From assembly GCA_050331475.1 (NCBI GenBank), contig JBHJGU010000070.1, forward strand, positions 1 to 27,024: DNA of 27,024 nt, given 5' to 3'. Positions 23,525 to 27,024 of the stretch are shown in pieces. The translations under genes and the position numbers were made by a program. Numbering within the stretch: position 1 is the first letter of the stretch; each line of letters begins with the position of its first letter. Under the pieces are notes generated by a model. That model had not been told where the DNA came from. It searched no databases and saw only the letters and a program-made list of their open reading frames with translations. The DNA is from JBHJGU01 sp050331475 (lineage in GTDB: Bacteria; Pseudomonadota; Alphaproteobacteria; Caulobacterales; Maricaulaceae).

Positions 23525-24426
23525 AGTTTCGGCGCAAAGGCGTCCATCCAGAAACACTTGCCCAAGCCTTCCGCGGCGCGCGCCAAGAGCCCCAGCGCCC
23601 GGGCGCGGTTGAGATACCACATTAGCCCCGCGCCCGCGCCATAGACGCCGAGCTGGCCCAGCCCCACCATCATCCAAAACGCCAGTTTCACCGTCTGTCT
23701 CGGTTGGGCGCCCACGCAGATCTGAGAGGGGCCTTGGCCGCGGGCGAAGCTGCGCGCGAGCACGTGGCGCAGGGTGGCGCGGGCTGCGGGCACGTCTTCG
23801 TAAACCTCACCCTCGTGCGCCCACGCAAACCGGACGCCGGAGCGGTGCAGGCGGGAGAACAGTCGATCATCCTCGCCGCCCAATTGGTCGAGCGCTCGGT
23901 CAAAGGGCGGGTCGGGCAGGGTGACGCGACCCCGGTCGATCAAGGCGTTGCCGCAGCCGTAATAGTCGTCAATCGGTCCGCTCGACGTTGGCCCGGGTCG
24001 GGAGAAGAACTGCGCCACGTAACTGGAGGGCAGCGCGCAGCCCGCGGGCGATCGGCCGATGACCGGGCCGAACACCACCGCCGCGTCAAAGCGTTGCGCG
24101 GTGTCGCACAGGGCGGCCAACCAGCCCGGCGTGGCCGCTTCATCGTCATCAAGCATGGCGATCTTGGCCCCGCGTGCCGCCGCGAACCCGGCGTTGCGCG
24201 CGTTCGCTACCCCGGGTTCGGCGGCGTGGACATAACGCACCGTCAACGGCGCCGTCGCGGCGTGCGCCTCGACCTGGGCGCGGGCGCCGGCTTCGGGCGA
24301 ATTGTCGACGATCACCAATTCGGTGGTCGCACAATCGATCCCGATTTGGGCGAACACGCTGCGCACGGCCTGGTCTAGACCCTCAGGCCGGCGAAAAGTG
24401 GGGATCATCACGGTGAGCCCGATCAT
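23500..24426 (-). CDS. Family 2 glycosyltransferase with C-terminal membrane helices (HfsL candidate)
   Basis: GT-A fold sugar transferase of 308 residues, adding a sugar to the lipid-linked repeat unit on the cytoplasmic face. The start is ATG 24426, overlapping the hfsH stop as ATGA. Motifs: MIPTFRRPEGLDQAVRSV, LVIVDNSPE (36-44), NARNAGFAAARG, metal-binding D93-D-D95 in AMLDDDEAATPGW, and the acceptor-site ED in GGEDDRLF (184-191). Two short hydrophobic segments (about 248-275) suggest membrane association. It lies between hfsH and hfsC. As I remember the Caulobacter cluster no glycosyltransferase sits there; a third holdfast GT, HfsL, is known from relatives and is the best guess. Sugar specificity cannot be read. 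Confidence 0.88.
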   Translation of the reverse strand: MIGLTVMIPTFRRPEGLDQAVRSVFAQIGIDCATTELVIVDNSPEAGARAQVEAHAATAPLTVRYVHAAEPGVANARNAGFAAARGAKIAMLDDDEAATPGWLAALCDTAQRFDAAVVFGPVIGRSPAGCALPSSYVAQFFSRPGPTSSGPIDDYYGCGNALIDRGRVTLPDPPFDRALDQLGGEDDRLFSRLHRSGVRFAWAHEGEVYEDVPAARATLRHVLARSFARGQGPSQICVGAQPRQTVKLAFWMMVGLGQLGVYGAGAGLMWYLNRARALGLLARAAEGLGKCFWMDAFAPKLYAPSPSP

Positions 24427-25187
24427 GGCGCAGCGATCCCCAGCCGGTCGCACGCCGCATCCACAGTCAGGATCTCCGCGCCGCCGGATTGGGCGCGTTC
24501 GATCAGCCGTTTGAGCGTGTCAGCTTTGCAGCCCCACCGTGTCGGACTGGACTGGACGTCGTGGGTGAAAAAGATCAGCCAACCGGGGCGCGCGAGCACG
24601 TCTTCGAGCCAAGCGGCGGCCGGCGTCTCAACCCCGGTCTCGGGTCCGATCAGGGTCGACCGCAGCAAAGCGCGGTCCGCAAAGCCCCGGTTCACCCCGG
24701 ACTGTACCCCGCGCAGGGTGCGAAACCGCCGCCCCAAGGCGCGCTTGGCGGCTGGCGTGGCTTCGCCAAACGGGAATGCGAAACTGCGAAACGTGACCCC
24801 GCGCTCAGCGAACGCGGCGGCGTTGCGCGCAATATCGGTTTGCGTCGCCTCAAGGGAGGTTTTTGCGATATCAAGGTGTGCGGCCGTGTGGCACGCCAGA
24901 TCGTGGCCCCGCTCCCGCAGCCTTGCGAGATCTTCGTCCCGCCAGAGGGGACCATGATGGTTCTCACCGCCTTCGAAGTCCGCGCAGACGTAATAGGTGC
25001 CGCGGACGCCCGCAGCCTCCAGCGCGTCCGCGCCGGCTTGGGCGGCGGAGGCGGGAAAGTCGTCAAAAGTGAAGCTCACGATCGCCCGGTCCAGGGCGAG
25101 GTTGAGCGGCGCGCGGGCCGCGAGCCGGGTCCAGCGGCGCTCCAGCTTACCGCGCAAACCGCGGGAGGGTTGGTAGGGCGTGGTCAC
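24423..25187 (-). CDS. hfsH: Polysaccharide deacetylase, HfsH
   Basis: NodB-fold N-deacetylase that removes acetyl groups from GlcNAc-type residues; in Caulobacter this is needed for holdfast cohesion and adhesion. Length is 254 residues. The start GTG 25187 overlaps the upstream GT2 stop as GTGA; the longer frame to 25529 lies inside that gene. Catalytic motifs: FTFDDFP with D42/D43 (base and metal ligand), H100-T-A-A-H104 (metal), FAFPFGEAT (136-144) and the C-terminal FFTHDV with H209 (catalytic acid). All five landmark residues are present, so it should be active. No signal peptide, consistent with a cytoplasmic enzyme acting before flipping. Flanked by GT2 genes with 4 bp overlaps on both sides. 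Confidence 0.9.
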   Translation of the reverse strand: MTTPYQPSRGLRGKLERRWTRLAARAPLNLALDRAIVSFTFDDFPASAAQAGADALEAAGVRGTYYVCADFEGGENHHGPLWRDEDLARLRERGHDLACHTAAHLDIAKTSLEATQTDIARNAAAFAERGVTFRSFAFPFGEATPAAKRALGRRFRTLRGVQSGVNRGFADRALLRSTLIGPETGVETPAAAWLEDVLARPGWLIFFTHDVQSSPTRWGCKADTLKRLIERAQSGGAEILTVDAACDRLGIAAP

Positions 25188-26134
25188 GGCAGAGCCTCCG
25201 CATACCAACTCGCCCGCCAAAGCTTGAGCGCAATGAGCCGCAGACGTACGGGCCATACCCGGCCCCGCGCCAGGCTGGCCCAAATCGGTTTGGCTAACCG
25301 CGCGCCGGGCAGCCGCTTGATCAGCTGGGCCGCGCGATAGACAGGCAATTGCCCCTTCAGGGCCGGGTGTTTGGCGATCAGCCGGGCGAAATTCGGCCCA
25401 GAGGCTTGGAATTTCGCCAATAGGCGCTCCGCGGGCTCGAGGCCGAAATGGGTCGCCGGATTGTCGATGTGGGTCACGGTGTGATCCGCCGCCACCCGGG
25501 CGGCCCACTCCACATCCTCCCAGCCCCAACCCTTAAAGCCTTCGTCAAAGCGATAAGCCGCCATGATGTCGCTGCGAACCAATAGATTGCTGGTGCACAA
25601 ATGCTTGGCCGGATAGCGGTTGCGGATCGCCGCGGGCAGGGCTTCCGAACTGGCCGCCAGGGCGTAATGCAGCGCCGTTTGCGGTGCGCAGGCGATTTGG
25701 GCCACAGAAAACCCGCCAAAGGCCGCCGCCGGTTTGTGCGCCTCAATCACGCTGAGCCAGCGGGCCAAAAAATCCTCAGCATCCGGCGCCATGTCCGCAT
25801 CGAGATAAAGATGGTAGCCCGCACGCGCTTGACGGCTGAGCTCATTGCGCGCGGTCGATCGGCCCGCATTCGGCGCGCCGGTGAATAGGCGGGCGGGACC
25901 GGGCGCAGCACTCACCCGTTCGGCCACCCGCGCGGTGAGCCCTTCATCGCCCGACCCGTCATCATAGAGCGCGAGCTCAACCGCTTGGGGGTCCGCCAAA
26001 CCGCCGATCTGGGCGTTGAGCCGATCGACCAAATCGCATGGGTCGTCGCGGAAAAACGGGATCAGCACCGATAGCTCCGGGGTCTCGGCGGCTGTTGCGG
26101 CGGAGGCCGTCAGGGTCACCACCGCCGCGCTCAC
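25184..26134 (-). CDS. hfsG: Family 2 glycosyltransferase, HfsG by position
   Basis: GT-A glycosyltransferase of 316 residues. The start is GTG 26134, overlapping the flippase stop as GTGA; the in-frame extension to 26503 lies inside the flippase gene and is not used. Motifs: ELSVLIPFFRDDP, LALYDDGSGDEG (54-65), NAGRSTARNELSRQA, the D112-A-D114 metal motif in LYLDADMAPDAED, and KGWGWEDVEWAAR with E206-D207. The C-terminal third is basic and amphipathic (PVYRAAQLIKRLPGARLAKPIWASLARGRVWPVRLR), likely lying on the membrane. The name hfsG rests on gene order (between hfsF and hfsH) rather than on specificity residues; HfsG-type enzymes add GlcNAc-like sugars in holdfast synthesis. Confidence 0.82.
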   Translation of the reverse strand: MSAAVVTLTASAATAAETPELSVLIPFFRDDPCDLVDRLNAQIGGLADPQAVELALYDDGSGDEGLTARVAERVSAAPGPARLFTGAPNAGRSTARNELSRQARAGYHLYLDADMAPDAEDFLARWLSVIEAHKPAAAFGGFSVAQIACAPQTALHYALAASSEALPAAIRNRYPAKHLCTSNLLVRSDIMAAYRFDEGFKGWGWEDVEWAARVAADHTVTHIDNPATHFGLEPAERLLAKFQASGPNFARLIAKHPALKGQLPVYRAAQLIKRLPGARLAKPIWASLARGRVWPVRLRLIALKLWRASWYAEALP

Positions 26135-27024
26135 GGGGCGGGCCGCAACACGCGCGCGCGGGCGGGGCCGATCCAGGCGCGGCAGTCGCCCACATTCAGC
26201 GCTAGCGCTGCGAGCGCATAGACGAGCGCGCCCAGCCCAGCTTGGACGATCAGATCGAGAAACGCGTGATCGGTGGCCGGACAAAGCCGCACCGCTAGGG
26301 CCATGATCAGCGCAGCACCGCTTGCGCGCAGCACCGCGCCGAACGGCAGGGGCAGGGGGAAGAACCGGCGACCGATGACAGCGCAGAGCCCCAGCCCAAA
26401 GCCGTAGGCCGCCACCGTCGCCGCCGCCACCCCGATCAGGCCGAAAAGCGGCATCCACCATAGGTTCAACGCCACATTCACCACCGCTGCGGCCGCTGTG
26501 CATCCGGCCATGGCGCGCGGTCGGCGGGCCAGAATAAACGCGTCATGGACGTAATGGGTCATCAAGCCGTTGAGCAGTCCGCCCGCCGCGATCCAGGGAA
26601 TGATCCGGGCGGCGTCGGCTCGGAACGCCACGCCCACCATCACCGCGCTGAGCGGTTCGGCCACCAAGGCTAAACCGGTCGCTGCGGGCACGCCGATTAG
26701 CACCAACAGATTGGCGAAGCGCGCGGCCATGGCTTTGGCGCCCGCCTCGCCGTCTTGTTCCAGGGCGGCGATGGTCAGCGGTGCGCCGGCCATAGCAAGC
26801 CATAAAAACACGATCTCAATCAATCGGTTGGCGAGGCCATAACCTGCGGCGTAAACCCCGGTCGCCGCCTCGCCTAAAAAGCCCGCGACTAAGAACCGGT
26901 CGCCCATGGACAAGGTCAATTCAAACACCAGTGACACAGACACCGCCGCCCCATAGCCCGCATAAAGCTTAAGTCGCCGGGGTTGGACCGCGCCGCCGCG
27001 CGATCGGCCGACCAACATCGGCGC
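26131..27024 (-). CDS. hfsF: Wzx-type polysaccharide flippase, HfsF; 5' end outside window
   Basis: C-terminal part of a multi-pass MATE/Wzx-fold transporter that flips lipid-linked oligosaccharide across the inner membrane. About 297 residues are visible; whole proteins are usually 450-500, and the frame is open through base 27024. The in-frame ATG at 27018 is internal, not the start. The conserved half-repeat begins LKLYAGYGAAVSVSLVFELTLSMGDRFLVAGFLGEAATGVYAAGYGLANR, and is followed by about eight further helices. The stop overlaps the next gene start (GTGA). It is the most upstream visible gene of the leftward hfsF-G-H-GT operon, and further genes may lie beyond the edge. Confidence 0.83.
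   Translation of the reverse strand, partial: APMLVGRSRGGAVQPRRLKLYAGYGAAVSVSLVFELTLSMGDRFLVAGFLGEAATGVYAAGYGLANRLIEIVFLWLAMAGAPLTIAALEQDGEAGAKAMAARFANLLVLIGVPAATGLALVAEPLSAVMVGVAFRADAARIIPWIAAGGLLNGLMTHYVHDAFILARRPRAMAGCTAAAAVVNVALNLWWMPLFGLIGVAAATVAAYGFGLGLCAVIGRRFFPLPLPFGAVLRASGAALIMALAVRLCPATDHAFLDLIVQAGLGALVYALAALALNVGDCRAWIGPARARVLRPAP

Overview
The window reads as chromosomal DNA of a GC-rich alphaproteobacterium. The best fit is the stalked, budding or dimorphic lineage around Caulobacterales/Maricaulales (Caulobacter, Maricaulis, Hyphomonas relatives). The reasons are the RNase E type, with an acidic insert in the S1 domain and an Arg/acid-rich tail, the bactofilin plus M23 endopeptidase pair, and a near-complete holdfast-type (hfs) polysaccharide cluster. 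No tRNA, rRNA, CRISPR array, insertion sequence or prophage gene was seen.

Region 1 (1-7473), RNA processing, cell wall and translation. A 5'-complete but 3'-cut rne runs leftward. A roughly 470 bp divergent spacer containing the structured rne leader separates it from a rightward run: a periplasmic N-acetylmuramoyl-L-alanine amidase, the bifunctional penicillin-binding protein PBP1A, and prfB (RF2). prfB carries an intact +1 programmed-frameshift site.

Region 2 (7519-14261). A leftward series holds a one-cysteine Bcp peroxiredoxin, a DUF455 ferritin-like protein (4 bp GTGA overlap with bcp), a membrane-anchored M23/LytM endopeptidase and a bactofilin that overlaps the M23 gene by 17 bp. Divergent from bcp is a 1156-residue AsmA/YhdP-like envelope protein.

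Region 3 (14272-18955). It holds tyrS (leftward) and, divergent from it, anmK for anhydro-MurNAc recycling. Then come an extremely acidic lysine-free protein of unknown role (leftward), a Nu-class/YfcG-type glutathione transferase and a 90-residue Sel1-like protein. Two or three hairpin elements lie between the last genes.

Region 4 (18956-27024), polysaccharide synthesis and export cluster. hfsD (outer-membrane export lipoprotein) is divergent from hfsA-hfsB-hfsC (co-polymerase, degenerate BY-kinase-like ATPase, Wzy-type polymerase). A second operon runs leftward: hfsF (flippase, cut by the window edge), a GT2 enzyme (hfsG by position), hfsH (polysaccharide deacetylase) and a second GT2 enzyme. 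Its last gene collides tail to tail with hfsC, overlapping by 25 bp. Four of the junctions in these two operons are 4 bp ATGA/GTGA overlaps. The implied pathway is lipid-linked repeat assembly by the GT2 enzymes, deacetylation by HfsH, flipping by HfsF, polymerisation by HfsC, and export through HfsA/HfsB/HfsD.

Most of the window is well-recognised housekeeping or surface-attachment biology. The least explained items are the Lys-free acidic protein, the competing hairpins in the rne leader, the inverted repeat after the GST gene, and the P-loop lacking its lysine in the HfsB-like protein. Family names come from sequence motifs read by eye; no database search was run.
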